Part shown: positions 40,617 through 49,608 of the stretch, piece after piece
Position numbering within the stretch: position 1 is the first letter of the stretch
How the letters are laid out: every line of letters starts with the position of its first letter
Source: Acidobacteriota bacterium
Lineage (GTDB): Bacteria > Acidobacteriota > Blastocatellia > Chloracidobacteriales > Chloracidobacteriaceae
Reading direction: 5' to 3'
Assembly: GCA_016208495.1 (NCBI GenBank)
Contig: JACQXX010000083.1
Coordinates: forward strand, 37,489-101,488
DNA length: 64,000 bases
Made by a program: the position numbers and the translations under genes
The notes under the pieces: generated by a model
The model's database searches: none
The model's input: the letters and a program-made list of their open reading frames with translations, nothing else
Told to the model about the DNA's origin: nothing

Positions 40617-41306
40617 TTACACCTGAGACGGAGCTGATGGCATCGTCGCTTCTGATTCTGATTCGTCGCTTGAAGCAACATCGTCGTCGTCCTTCTCTTC
40701 GGCTGTCCGGGAGGCTTCGATCAATTCTTCTGAATACAACCACTTACCTGGTTTTTGGAGGAATTCAACCCCAAGCCGATGCCGCCCATCCTCATGACTT
40801 TTCCGAAGATTGCGAACCAGAGCAATCACATATTCTTCTTCATGCCCGGTTGGCGAAAACAAATGGACCTGATCGCGCAGGGCAAGGCTACGATGTGTCA
40901 GCAGGGTGGCACCTTTGGAACTGAGGTTTTCAACCGTGGCCAGTTCAGCAAAAAAGCGGTTGCGGTTGTCATGACCGACCAGAATGATCGGTTTATCAAC
41001 CACAAACCGTGTGGCTTCCCGAGGTCGGGAAAATGGCGCCGCCTGGGGGAAAACAGTGGGTTGAGCCGCCTGAGGAGGTTCGATTTTTGGTTTGACGATT
41101 GGAGCATGAACCGCCTCCCGCAACCGATCCAACCGCGATTGTTCGGCTTGCTTGCCCTCCATAACCTGCCAGAGCAGGAGGTGAATCTCCATGTCATTGA
41201 TGTTGCTCCACAACAACGCGTACAACTCCGCCAGTGCAGCGTCAAAGTCGCCGGCTTCGAAGTATTCACGCGCTTGCTGAAGATATTTTGGATCGGATTC
41301 AGTCAT
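40617..41306 (-). CDS. PilZ-domain protein with N-terminal helical (TPR-like) region
   Basis: A 229-residue protein. Residues 5-60 are helical and TPR-like (YLQQAREYFEAGDFDAALAELYALL). A proline-rich linker follows, then a PilZ barrel from about residue 95. The c-di-GMP motif is present as RxxxR (Arg96-EAT-Arg100) and NxSxxG (Asn127-Leu-Ser-Ser-Lys-Gly132), so nucleotide binding is plausible. The C-terminus is a strongly acidic, serine-rich tail. ATG 41306 is chosen because the upstream frame holds no conserved sequence. It may report c-di-GMP made by GGDEF proteins such as the one at 59.1 kb (inference). Confidence 0.75.
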   Translation of the reverse strand: MTESDPKYLQQAREYFEAGDFDAALAELYALLWSNINDMEIHLLLWQVMEGKQAEQSRLDRLREAVHAPIVKPKIEPPQAAQPTVFPQAAPFSRPREATRFVVDKPIILVGHDNRNRFFAELATVENLSSKGATLLTHRSLALRDQVHLFSPTGHEEEYVIALVRNLRKSHEDGRHRLGVEFLQKPGKWLYSEELIEASRTAEEKDDDDVASSDESESEATMPSAPSQV

Positions 41307-41644
41307 GGGCAGCCAGATGCCAGAGTAAAAAATCAAAAAATACAGTATTGGGTTAAAAGAAGTAACCGCAACGGGCAAAAACACACCTGACAAACATATA
41401 TCACACGGAAGTCTTTCGGTTGAAAACAGATACCATATCTGAATCCGGAAAAACAGTCTTTTCCCAAACCCACCCCCTGAAACCATCTATTCTGAAACTA
41501 AGTCCTCAGGGGTTGAGAATTTTCCAGATTTAATGTTACGATTATAGCTTTCGTAAAAAACGGTCATTCCTGACCGGATTCGCTATTCATTTTCAGACGT
41601 TCAAAGTGCCCTGATCACCACGACAGTGCCGGTATTTTTTGTTG
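41307..41644. other. Divergent promoter region, no gene seen
   Basis: These 338 AT-richer bases lie between the PilZ gene (-) and the CobW-type gene (+). I looked for a Zur-type palindrome, as expected near some CobW genes, and did not find a convincing one. No repeat array and no RNA fold were recognised. Confidence 0.5.
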
Positions 41645-42682
41645 ATGTTGTCATCCGCGTCCTCACTGCAGCCAATACCAACCTATATCCTGTCAGGATT
41701 CCTGGGCAGCGGGAAAACCACGCTGCTGGTCGAATTACTCAGATTTTCACGATTTCAGGGCCGCAAAGTCGCCGTCTTGATGAATGAGTTCGGCGATATC
41801 AATATTGATGGCGAATTGCTCACGGGTGAAGGGTTTAGCGTGATCGAACTGAGCGACGGCTGTGTGTGCTGCCAGATTGGCGAAGATTTCATCCAGGCAT
41901 TTACTGAAGTGGCCCGGCGGTCACCGGAAATGATTTTTGTGGAAGCGACCGGATTGGCCGATCCGGTTGAACTTCTCGATCAAGCCACCATGCCCCATTT
42001 GCTCCCATTGATTCACGTGACCAAAATGGTGACGGTGGCGGATCCAAAAACTTTTCCACGGCTTTCAAAGGTGCTTGAAAAAATTGTGCGCCGACAGGTC
42101 CAGTTTGCGGATGCGGTGTTTATCAGCAAAACCGATGAAGCCACACCTGACCAGGTTGCTGAAATTCAACGGACCATCACCCACCTCAACCCTCAGGCCC
42201 CAATTTGGGCCGGCGTTCAGGGACACGTTCCGGATGATGCCGACTATCGCTGGTTGTTTACTGAAGAAGCCAGCGAAACACTTGCCGCCAAACGGGCAGC
42301 GATGCGGGCGGCGGTTGATGCACTCAGCGACGAAGAATACCAAACCCATCGTGATTTCCACACGCTCTCGTGCCGGCTGGTTCGCCCGCTCGAGCGCGAG
42401 AAGTTTGAAACATTTTTACGGCATCTGCCCCCCGAAATCTTGCGTGCCAAAGGATTTCTGCGTTTCGTCAATGACCCTCAACTGTGGGTTGTGATGTTTG
42501 TAAACGGAGATATTTACCTGCGACCCGCGCAGCTCTCGCCGGCCCCCGAAGAGCATTTGGTTTTTATCGGATCGATGCTGGATCACGCACGCATTGCTTT
42601 TGAACTGACGGCTTGTGAGGCAGGACGACGGTCATTGTCACTGGCCGAGCGCCTGACACCACCCGCAGTCACAGAAGCCTGA
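41645..42682 (+). CDS. CobW/G3E-family P-loop GTPase (metal chaperone-like)
   Basis: A 345-residue G3E GTPase. Walker A is GFLGSGKT (residues 18-25), the metal motif CxCC is Cys73-Val-Cys75-Cys76 (GCVCCQIG), EATGLADP is the G3-type loop, and SKTD replaces the usual NKxD as guanine specificity motif. The C-terminal CobW domain (LPPEILRAKGFLRF) is intact. Members move zinc, cobalt or other metals to client proteins. There is no cobalamin or zinc gene next to it to decide. ATG 41645 has a weak ribosome site. A TPR gene and rpsR follow in the same direction. Confidence 0.87.
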   Translation: MLSSASSLQPIPTYILSGFLGSGKTTLLVELLRFSRFQGRKVAVLMNEFGDINIDGELLTGEGFSVIELSDGCVCCQIGEDFIQAFTEVARRSPEMIFVEATGLADPVELLDQATMPHLLPLIHVTKMVTVADPKTFPRLSKVLEKIVRRQVQFADAVFISKTDEATPDQVAEIQRTITHLNPQAPIWAGVQGHVPDDADYRWLFTEEASETLAAKRAAMRAAVDALSDEEYQTHRDFHTLSCRLVRPLEREKFETFLRHLPPEILRAKGFLRFVNDPQLWVVMFVNGDIYLRPAQLSPAPEEHLVFIGSMLDHARIAFELTACEAGRRSLSLAERLTPPAVTEA

Positions 42683-42721
42683 TTTCCCATTGCAGAAGAT
42701 AGATTGAAGAGAAGGAATTGT

Positions 42722-43831
42722 ATGTCAAACGGCAAAAACCGAAAACCACGACGCAAAGAATCAGGTGCCAAGCAACCTGTGAACGTAGCCCAAATGCTCC
42801 AGCAAGGCCAAAAGGCACTCGAAGCTGGTCGCCCGGATGAAGCGCTGGAAGCTTTTGTGACCGCGCTTGAGTTGGATCCAGGCTCAGCCGAAGCCCATTT
42901 TCACTTTGGTGCCCTGTTACTTGATTCAGAAGAATTTGAAATTGGACTCGAACACCTGCAGGAAGCCCAGCGCCTGGCCCCTCAGGACGTCCGACCACTG
43001 TTGCTGCTCGGTGAGTTCTATCTGGAAGAAGATGAACTGGAGGAGGCGGAGCTGTATTTTCGACGAGCCGTCGGAATTGACCCACAGAACTCGTTCTGTT
43101 TCCACTATCTTGGAAACCTGTTGCTTGAACTGGGTCGCTATGAAGAAGCCCATTCCAGCTATGAAAAAGCGGTTGCCCTGAATCCGACCGAAGCCGTTCA
43201 CCACCTCGGGCTGGGGAGCGTTTATGCCGATCAGGAACGCTTTGACGAAGCTCTGGTGAAGTTTCAGCATGCCTTGACATTAGCCAAGGACGACTGGCGC
43301 ATCCATCACGATATGGCTGATTTGCTGGTGGCGATGGGACGTCCGGAAGAAGCCCTGCTCCACTATCGCAAAACTCTGGAACTTGATACCTACAACGTTG
43401 ATGCCCGGTATGGCCTGGGAAACGCCCTGCTCTTGACCAACGACAGTGCTGGAGCAGTTGATGCCTTCAAACAAAGTTTGGAAGATGGGCTCGAAGCCCC
43501 ACTGGCCTACATTAAATTTGGGATTGCCCTCACGCTCCAACACCGAGCCGAAGAAGCCCGTGAAGCCTTTCTGGAAGCGTTAAACCTGCTGGAAGAAGAG
43601 CAGGAAGAAGGCCACGCTCCTGAAACCCACTATGAATTGATCATTGCGGAGTTGGGCACCGGAAACAGCACCAACGCCCAAGATATTGCCGAACAACTGA
43701 TTACCCACGGTAATCCGGACCCGGCTGCCCTGTCAGAACTGTTAACCGATTTGAAATTGCTGGTTCAATTACCTGGAGCCCAGGACGTCATTCATATTCT
43801 CAGCCGCCAAGCTGACCAATTTGTAAATTAA
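42722..43831 (+). CDS. Tetratricopeptide repeat protein
   Basis: A 369-residue soluble protein made of about eight to nine TPR units (for example GQKALEAGRPDEALEAFVTALELDPGSAEA and LGRYEEAHSSYEKAVALNP) after a basic, Lys/Arg-rich N-terminus. There is no signal peptide or membrane segment. It is a scaffold for protein-protein contacts with no assignable partner. ATG 42722 is six bases after GAAGGAA. rpsR begins 17 bases downstream, so the two are very likely co-transcribed, an unusual home for rpsR. Confidence 0.9.
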   Translation: MSNGKNRKPRRKESGAKQPVNVAQMLQQGQKALEAGRPDEALEAFVTALELDPGSAEAHFHFGALLLDSEEFEIGLEHLQEAQRLAPQDVRPLLLLGEFYLEEDELEEAELYFRRAVGIDPQNSFCFHYLGNLLLELGRYEEAHSSYEKAVALNPTEAVHHLGLGSVYADQERFDEALVKFQHALTLAKDDWRIHHDMADLLVAMGRPEEALLHYRKTLELDTYNVDARYGLGNALLLTNDSAGAVDAFKQSLEDGLEAPLAYIKFGIALTLQHRAEEAREAFLEALNLLEEEQEEGHAPETHYELIIAELGTGNSTNAQDIAEQLITHGNPDPAALSELLTDLKLLVQLPGAQDVIHILSRQADQFVN

Positions 43832-43848
43832 GAGGAAGGTGAGACCCC

Positions 43849-44103
43849 ATGGAAGAACAATCGTCACTTCGCAAACCGTCCGGTAGTCGGTTGCGTGGCC
43901 CACGCCGCAAAAAACGCTGCCCATTGCTGGAGGATAAAATTGATTACATTGATTACAAAGATGTGAAATTGCTCAAGCAGTTTGTGAGCGAAAACCAGAA
44001 AATCCTGCCCCGCCGTCTGACCGGTGTCAGCGCCGCGATGCAACGTCGGCTGGCGGTTGCCATCAAGCGCGCCAAACAGGTCGCGTTATTGGGCTATAAG
44101 TAA
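43849..44103 (+). CDS. rpsR: 30S ribosomal protein S18 (displaced from the rpsF-rplI cluster)
   Basis: An 84-residue bS18: [44 protein letters not shown] with the classical PRRLTG signature and the C-terminal [14 protein letters not shown] very good ribosome site (GGAAGGTGAG) precedes ATG 43849. The N-terminal 17 residues ([17 protein letters not shown]) are a short basic extension. It normally lies between rpsF and rplI. Here it follows a TPR gene, and its stop codon abuts a 104-bp inverted-terminus element. Confidence 0.97.
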   Translation: MEEQSSLRKPSGSRLRGPRRKKRCPLLEDKIDYIDYKDVKLLKQFVSENQKILPRRLTGVSAAMQRRLAVAIKRAKQVALLGYK

Positions 44104-44206
44104 TACCAGTTTGTCGTCAGTAGTCAGTAGTCAATAGTTCACTAACTCCATTTGATTGAATTGTTTGACTATTTTCTAATACAAGGACTTCATTGCAAAT
44201 TGGTAT
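44103..44206. repeat. Small inverted-terminus element, family 1, copy B (104 bp)
   Basis: It begins at the last base of the rpsR stop codon. Termini are ATACCAGTTTG and CAAATTGGTAT. Its reverse complement aligns end to end with 30363-30466, and the lengths are identical. The interior carries GTCAGTA words. Confidence 0.85.
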
Positions 44207-44319
44207 AACATTTGGGTCTGGGGCTGAAGGCTTGGAGCTTGGGAAAAGACAAGTTTTCAGTCATTTAGCTCCCGGCAAACCCAAAGATTTCATTCCAAGC
44301 TGAAGACTCTGAACAGGTC

Positions 44320-44458
44320 GAAAAAAGCGAGTGGCGATTCGAAAAAGGAGTGAAGGGAGGTCCCTTCATTCTGGTTTCCGGGTTCGCCCAAACCACTTTG
44401 GCGTCGCAACTCGCCTGAGACCGCGACTCACTTGAAAGCCTCCGCAAGGAGGCTTTTT
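44320..44458 (+). ncRNA. Candidate structured small RNA ending in an intrinsic terminator
   Basis: An outer stem GCGAGTGGCGA (44327-44337) with TCGCAACTCGC (44404-44414) encloses two hairpins, TGAAGGGA/TCCCTTCA (44351-44368) and TGGTTT...AAACCA with an inner GGG/CCC (44372-44395). About 20 bases later comes a terminator, GCCTCC-GCAA-GGAGGC followed by TTTTTC (44438-44457). No open frame covers it. I do not recognise an Rfam family; SRP, 6S, tmRNA and RNase P motifs were not found. The 5' end is not defined by a clear promoter. Confidence 0.5.
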
Positions 44459-44487
44459 CTTTGGTCGTATTACAACTTTCCCCAAAG

Positions 44488-44522
44488 AAAAAAGGCAGCG
44501 TCCAAATGGACGCTGCCTTTTT
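44488..44522. terminator. Bidirectional terminator facing groEL
   Basis: AAAAAAGGCAGCGTCC, a four-base loop AAAT and GGACGCTGCCTTTTT form a perfect stem with A/T tails on both sides. It ends groESL transcription (minus) and any readthrough from rpsR or the small RNA (plus). Confidence 0.9.
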
Positions 44523-44642
44523 GAGACTTCAGGGCCTGGATTGTGAGAACCATGGGCTGAAAGCTGGGCTGAAAAAACTTCTTCAGCCCCTAGCCCTGAG
44601 TTTGCGAATCTTCAGCCCATTTTCTTGAGTCCAACCGGGTTT

Positions 44643-46289
<1,647 letters not shown>

Positions 46290-46386
46290 TTACGATAAGA
46301 CAAATAAGTATTTATTAAGAAATAAACGACCCGGAAACGACTCAGACCAGCGCGGGCGCCGGCCTGGAATGGGTGCAACAGGAAAA

Positions 46387-46704
46387 CTAAGCGGATTGAC
46401 CCAGCGTGGCCCCTTCGATCACGCCCAAGATTTCATCTTCGCGCATGATGAGGAACTCTTCGCCATCAACTTTGATTTCTGATCCGGAGTACTTGCCGAA
46501 CAACACCCGGTCGCCAGCTTTGACATCCAACGGGATACGGGTGCCGTCTTCTCTGACTTTGCCCCCGCCAACGGCGATCACATCGCCTTCCTGGGGTTTT
46601 TCTTTCGCTGTGTCCGGGATAATGATCCCACCGCGAATTTGTTCGCCTTCTTCACGGCGTTTGACAATGATGCGATCATAGAGCGGACGAATCTTGCTTG
46701 ACAT
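46387..46704 (-). CDS. groES: Co-chaperonin GroES (Hsp10)
   Basis: A 105-residue GroES, a few residues longer than typical. It has [42 protein letters not shown] with the mobile loop, and [27 protein letters not shown]. The start ATG 46704 is about 15 bases from AAGGAGA, a longer spacing than normal; no closer in-frame start exists because a TAA intervenes. A CIRCE operator and a sigma-70 promoter lie directly upstream. Confidence 0.97.
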   Translation of the reverse strand: MSSKIRPLYDRIIVKRREEGEQIRGGIIIPDTAKEKPQEGDVIAVGGGKVREDGTRIPLDVKAGDRVLFGKYSGSEIKVDGEEFLIMREDEILGVIEGATLGQSA

Positions 46705-46752
46705 AGGCGTTAATGCAATCTCCTTGATTTCATTGAATTTAGCGTATGAGTG

Positions 46753-46779
46753 TTAGCACTCTCAGTAGGTGACTGCTAA
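46753..46779. promoter_or_regulatory. CIRCE operator (HrcA site) of groESL
   Basis: TTAGCACTC (46753-46761), a nine-base spacer and GACTGCTAA (46771-46779) match the CIRCE consensus with a single changed base in one arm (GAC for GAG). It overlaps the expected transcription start of groES. hrcA is not in the window. Confidence 0.92.
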
Positions 46780-46807
46780 AATACACAAAGAGCCCCAACC
46801 TTGTCAA
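46778..46807 (-). promoter_or_regulatory. Sigma-70 promoter of groESL
   Basis: On the minus strand, TTGACA (complement of 46802-46807) is followed by an 18-base spacer and TATTTT (complement of 46778-46783), immediately upstream of and overlapping the CIRCE element. This fits vegetative expression repressed by HrcA. Confidence 0.7.
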
Positions 46808-47131
46808 GAGGTTCCACGGCTGACTTTTCCGACTTCACCCCAGATCCTGGTTCCCAGTTCCAGAGTTTCCCCTCCTGATGGTCAAGGCCACTTTTACTGC
46901 CAGTCTCTCCCTCCAGACCTTCTCGTGCACGCTTTTTCTTCCGTCAGGAAACAAAACCTGTTCCCTTTCCGCTAAATAATTGTGTAAGATTAGGCATTCA
47001 CACTTTAGAGAAGACCTTACAGCCTTCCCGCCGTTGATGACGGCCTGGTTTACCTACCTGGAAACGATTTGTTGACGACGTATCGCTTGCCCACAACCAC
47101 ATCCAGGTACCTTCTTGAAAGGGTTCACACT
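46808..47131. other. Intergenic region, no gene seen
   Basis: The 324 bases between the groES promoter and the first sugar dehydrogenase gene hold no repeat array or RNA fold that I recognise. The dehydrogenase promoter is presumably in the AT-rich part near 46970-47010. Confidence 0.4.
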
Positions 47132-49075
47132 ATGAAGATACTTCACACACTGCGTTCAAGCGCAAAAGCCCTGGCAATAGTGCTGGGGATCGTATGGATC
47201 GGCGCTCTGCTGATAATTCCATCCATCTCAATCTTTCAGATACCGCCGGTGATGGCGGCGCCAGTCCTTCAGCAGCCCCAGCTTCCGACTGGTTTTATTC
47301 AAACAACGGTCGCCACTGACTTTGGCGGATATCCAACCTGCATGGCAATTGCCCCGGATGGCCGAGTTTTTGTTTGCCTCCAGAATGGAACTATTCGAGT
47401 TGTCAAAAATGGAAGCCTGCTGACATCTCCATTTGCGACCTTTACGGTTAATCTGTCTTTTGAACAGGGACTGATTGGAATCGCCTTTGATCCAAATTTT
47501 GCAACCAACCAGTTTGTTTACGTTCATTACACATCCCCAACCCCAACCGTTCATAGTCGAATTAGCCGGGTGACGGCCAGTGGCGATGTGATGGTTCCAG
47601 GAAGTGAAGTTGCCCTTTTGAATTTGCCCACTATCTTCTCTGGGGTCCATACAGGGGGTGAAATTGCCTTCGGTTCAGATGGAAAGCTCTATATCGGGCT
47701 GGGTGAGGATGCCAATCCCTCCCAGGCTCAAAATTTGACCACCCCCTTTGGCAAAATTCTCCGCATCAACCCAGATGGGACAATCCCAGCGGATAACCCT
47801 TTCTTTGCAACCACCACGGGTATCAATCAGGCAATTTGGGCCTATGGGCTACGAAACCCATTTTCCTTTGCCTTTCAGCCTGGAACCGGACGGATGCACA
47901 TCAACGACGTCGGTCAGGATTCCTGGGAAGAAATTAACCTTGGGCTGGCAGGAGCAAACTATGGGTGGCCGGCAACCGAAGGACAAACCACCAATCCAGA
48001 GTTCCAAAGCCCGATCTTTGCCTATGCTCATAACACAAACAACCCACCGCCGTATGGTTGTGCCATTGTGGGCGCTGCTTTTTATAATCCCACAACTGTC
48101 CGATTTCCAACAACTTATGTTGGACGGTACTTTTTTTCGGATTTTTGTACCCAGTGGATCTATTCCCTGACACCTCAAGGTACAGTGATTGAATTTCAAA
48201 CCGGAATTCCTGGCCCGGTTGATCTGGCCGTTGGACATGATGGTCGCCTGTATGTCCTCGCCACCGCAAACGGAGGCACGCTTCTGGTGATTGATTATAA
48301 TGGTGGGGCGCCGGTCATTACCCAACACCCGACCAATCAGACAGCCGGTATCAACCAAACAGCACGATTTCAGGTCGCCGCGACTGGTATTCAACTGAAA
48401 TACCAGTGGCAGCGCAATGGTGTGCCCATTTCAGGAGCTACTTCCAGTACTTACACCACCCCTCTGCTAAGACTCCAAGACAATGGAGCACAATATCGGT
48501 GTGTCGTTTTCAACCAGGTTGGGACACAAACAAGTACTGCGGCGACGCTCACGGTTTTGAGCACGCTCCAGACCGTCTTTGCAACGGCTGATGCCTATGT
48601 GCGAAACGGTACGTTTGCCAGTTCGAATTATGGAGGGTCAAGAACCTTGTATGTATCATCTTCAACGATGGCTGGGGGAAGTCGTCAGACATACCTGAAA
48701 TTTGATGTTCGCAGCATCACCACCCCCATTACTTCAGCCAAACTCCGCATTTACGGAAGACTGAGCGGCAACCAGCAATCCAATATTCCAGCACAGCTTT
48801 TCGGAGTCGCCAACAATACCTGGGTTGAACAATCCATTACCTGGAATAATCGTCCCCCGGCTGGGAGTAATGCGTTTGCCTCCCTGATATTTCCCAATGC
48901 AACTGAACAATGGATCGAAGCCGATGTCACATCCTATGTTCGGTCTCAGGTTCAAAATGGAAAAACCATATTCAGTATGGTACTTTCGACCTCAACCAAC
49001 TCAACCGTAATCCCACAATTGAATTCGCGTGAAACAACCAATACCCGTCCACAACTGGTGATTACCACCCAGTAA
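47132..49075 (+). CDS. Secreted PQQ-type sugar dehydrogenase (GSDH family) with Ig and DNRLRE domains
   Basis: A 647-residue exported protein. A signal peptide (KALAIVLGIVWIGALLIIPSI, cleavage near PVMAA) is followed by a six-bladed soluble glucose dehydrogenase-like propeller (about residues 50-395). The HTGGEIAFGSDGKLYIGLGE segment supplies the catalytic His and WAYGLRNPF the conserved Arg, followed by DVGQDSWEEINLG. An Ig-like domain (ITQHPTNQTAGINQTARFQVAATG to YRCVVFNQVG) and a C-terminal DNRLRE/CBM96-type module (TADAYVRNGTFASSNYGGSRTLYV, WNNRPPAGS) come next. The enzyme would oxidise an aldose with PQQ in the periplasm or outside the cell, and the extra modules suggest polymer binding. 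ATG 47132 follows GAAAGGG. It is paralogous to the gene at 49609. Confidence 0.88.
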   Translation: MKILHTLRSSAKALAIVLGIVWIGALLIIPSISIFQIPPVMAAPVLQQPQLPTGFIQTTVATDFGGYPTCMAIAPDGRVFVCLQNGTIRVVKNGSLLTSPFATFTVNLSFEQGLIGIAFDPNFATNQFVYVHYTSPTPTVHSRISRVTASGDVMVPGSEVALLNLPTIFSGVHTGGEIAFGSDGKLYIGLGEDANPSQAQNLTTPFGKILRINPDGTIPADNPFFATTTGINQAIWAYGLRNPFSFAFQPGTGRMHINDVGQDSWEEINLGLAGANYGWPATEGQTTNPEFQSPIFAYAHNTNNPPPYGCAIVGAAFYNPTTVRFPTTYVGRYFFSDFCTQWIYSLTPQGTVIEFQTGIPGPVDLAVGHDGRLYVLATANGGTLLVIDYNGGAPVITQHPTNQTAGINQTARFQVAATGIQLKYQWQRNGVPISGATSSTYTTPLLRLQDNGAQYRCVVFNQVGTQTSTAATLTVLSTLQTVFATADAYVRNGTFASSNYGGSRTLYVSSSTMAGGSRQTYLKFDVRSITTPITSAKLRIYGRLSGNQQSNIPAQLFGVANNTWVEQSITWNNRPPAGSNAFASLIFPNATEQWIEADVTSYVRSQVQNGKTIFSMVLSTSTNSTVIPQLNSRETTNTRPQLVITTQ

Positions 49076-49080
49076 CTGAT

Positions 49081-49163
49081 AGAGAGTTCAAGCTTTTGCA
49101 GGCATAAAGCTTTGACCCAAGGAATGCCGTCCATAAGCTCACGCAAGCTCAAGCTTGAACTCT
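49081..49163. repeat. Perfect 13-bp inverted repeat after the first dehydrogenase gene
   Basis: AGAGTTCAAGCTT (49081-49093) and AAGCTTGAACTCT (49151-49163) flank 57 bases. There is no T-run. It lies in the 533-base spacer between the two dehydrogenase genes, which otherwise holds one family 2 element and no gene. Confidence 0.75.
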
Positions 49164-49195
49164 GAACTGAAATCATCTTCTGGATCTATAGAATT

Positions 49196-49293
49196 TCAGA
49201 TAAAGAAACCACGGAAGACACAGAAAATAAATCCAAATTCTTCAATGAGTTATGAAACTTCAAAAAATAGAAACTCAGGAGATATTTATCTGA
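49196..49293. repeat. Small inverted-terminus element, family 2, copy B (98 bp)
   Basis: It begins TCAGATAAAGAAACCACGGA and ends ATATTTATCTGA, nearly complementary termini. It aligns with 8834-8933 in the same orientation, with conserved ends and a drifted middle. Confidence 0.65.
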
Positions 49294-49608
49294 ACAGCTA
49301 TACCCTGGCTTTGGATTGAGTAACGGGCCTTGTGCTCTGTGGTGTTCAAGGTGGCAAGGGTTCAGGAGGCAACCTGGCTGTTTCTCCAGAAAAACCTGGA
49401 AAAACTAAACAATTTTCCGGCATTGTTTTTTCCATCCAAATACTTTCATCTGTATAATCGCCGGCATCGTGCCTGTCCAGGCACTCAAATCCCCCCAATC
49501 AGCTCCCCGTCCCGCACCAGGAATTCGATGTCCGCCCGAAGTCCTGTTACAGTCACACTCACAGTGTGTGAAATTTCTTGCTTATCGCCATGAAAGGGTG
49601 AACCCGAT

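Larger units (their letters stand above)
44216..44625. repeat. Facing GGGCTGAAG word clusters around the small-RNA candidate
   Basis: GGGTCTGGGGCTGAAGGCTTGGAGCTTGGG at the left (from 44216) and CTTCTTCAGCCCCTAGCCCTGAG with neighbouring CTTCAGCCC words at the right (to about 44620) are related to the arrays at 20.9 and 21.7 kb. Pairing across the whole region is weaker than at those loci. Confidence 0.5.

Noticed and set aside
41500..41644. Zur box upstream of the CobW-type gene
   Set aside because: The AT-rich stretch TGTTACGATTATAGC lacks the inverted symmetry of known Zur sites.
44103..44206. Complete insertion sequence
   Set aside because: At 104 bp there is no room for a transposase, and no transposase gene is present in the window.
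44266..44447. Minus-strand 60-residue open frame over the small-RNA candidate
   Set aside because: Its composition follows the hairpins, there is no ribosome site, and a plus-strand terminator better explains the region.
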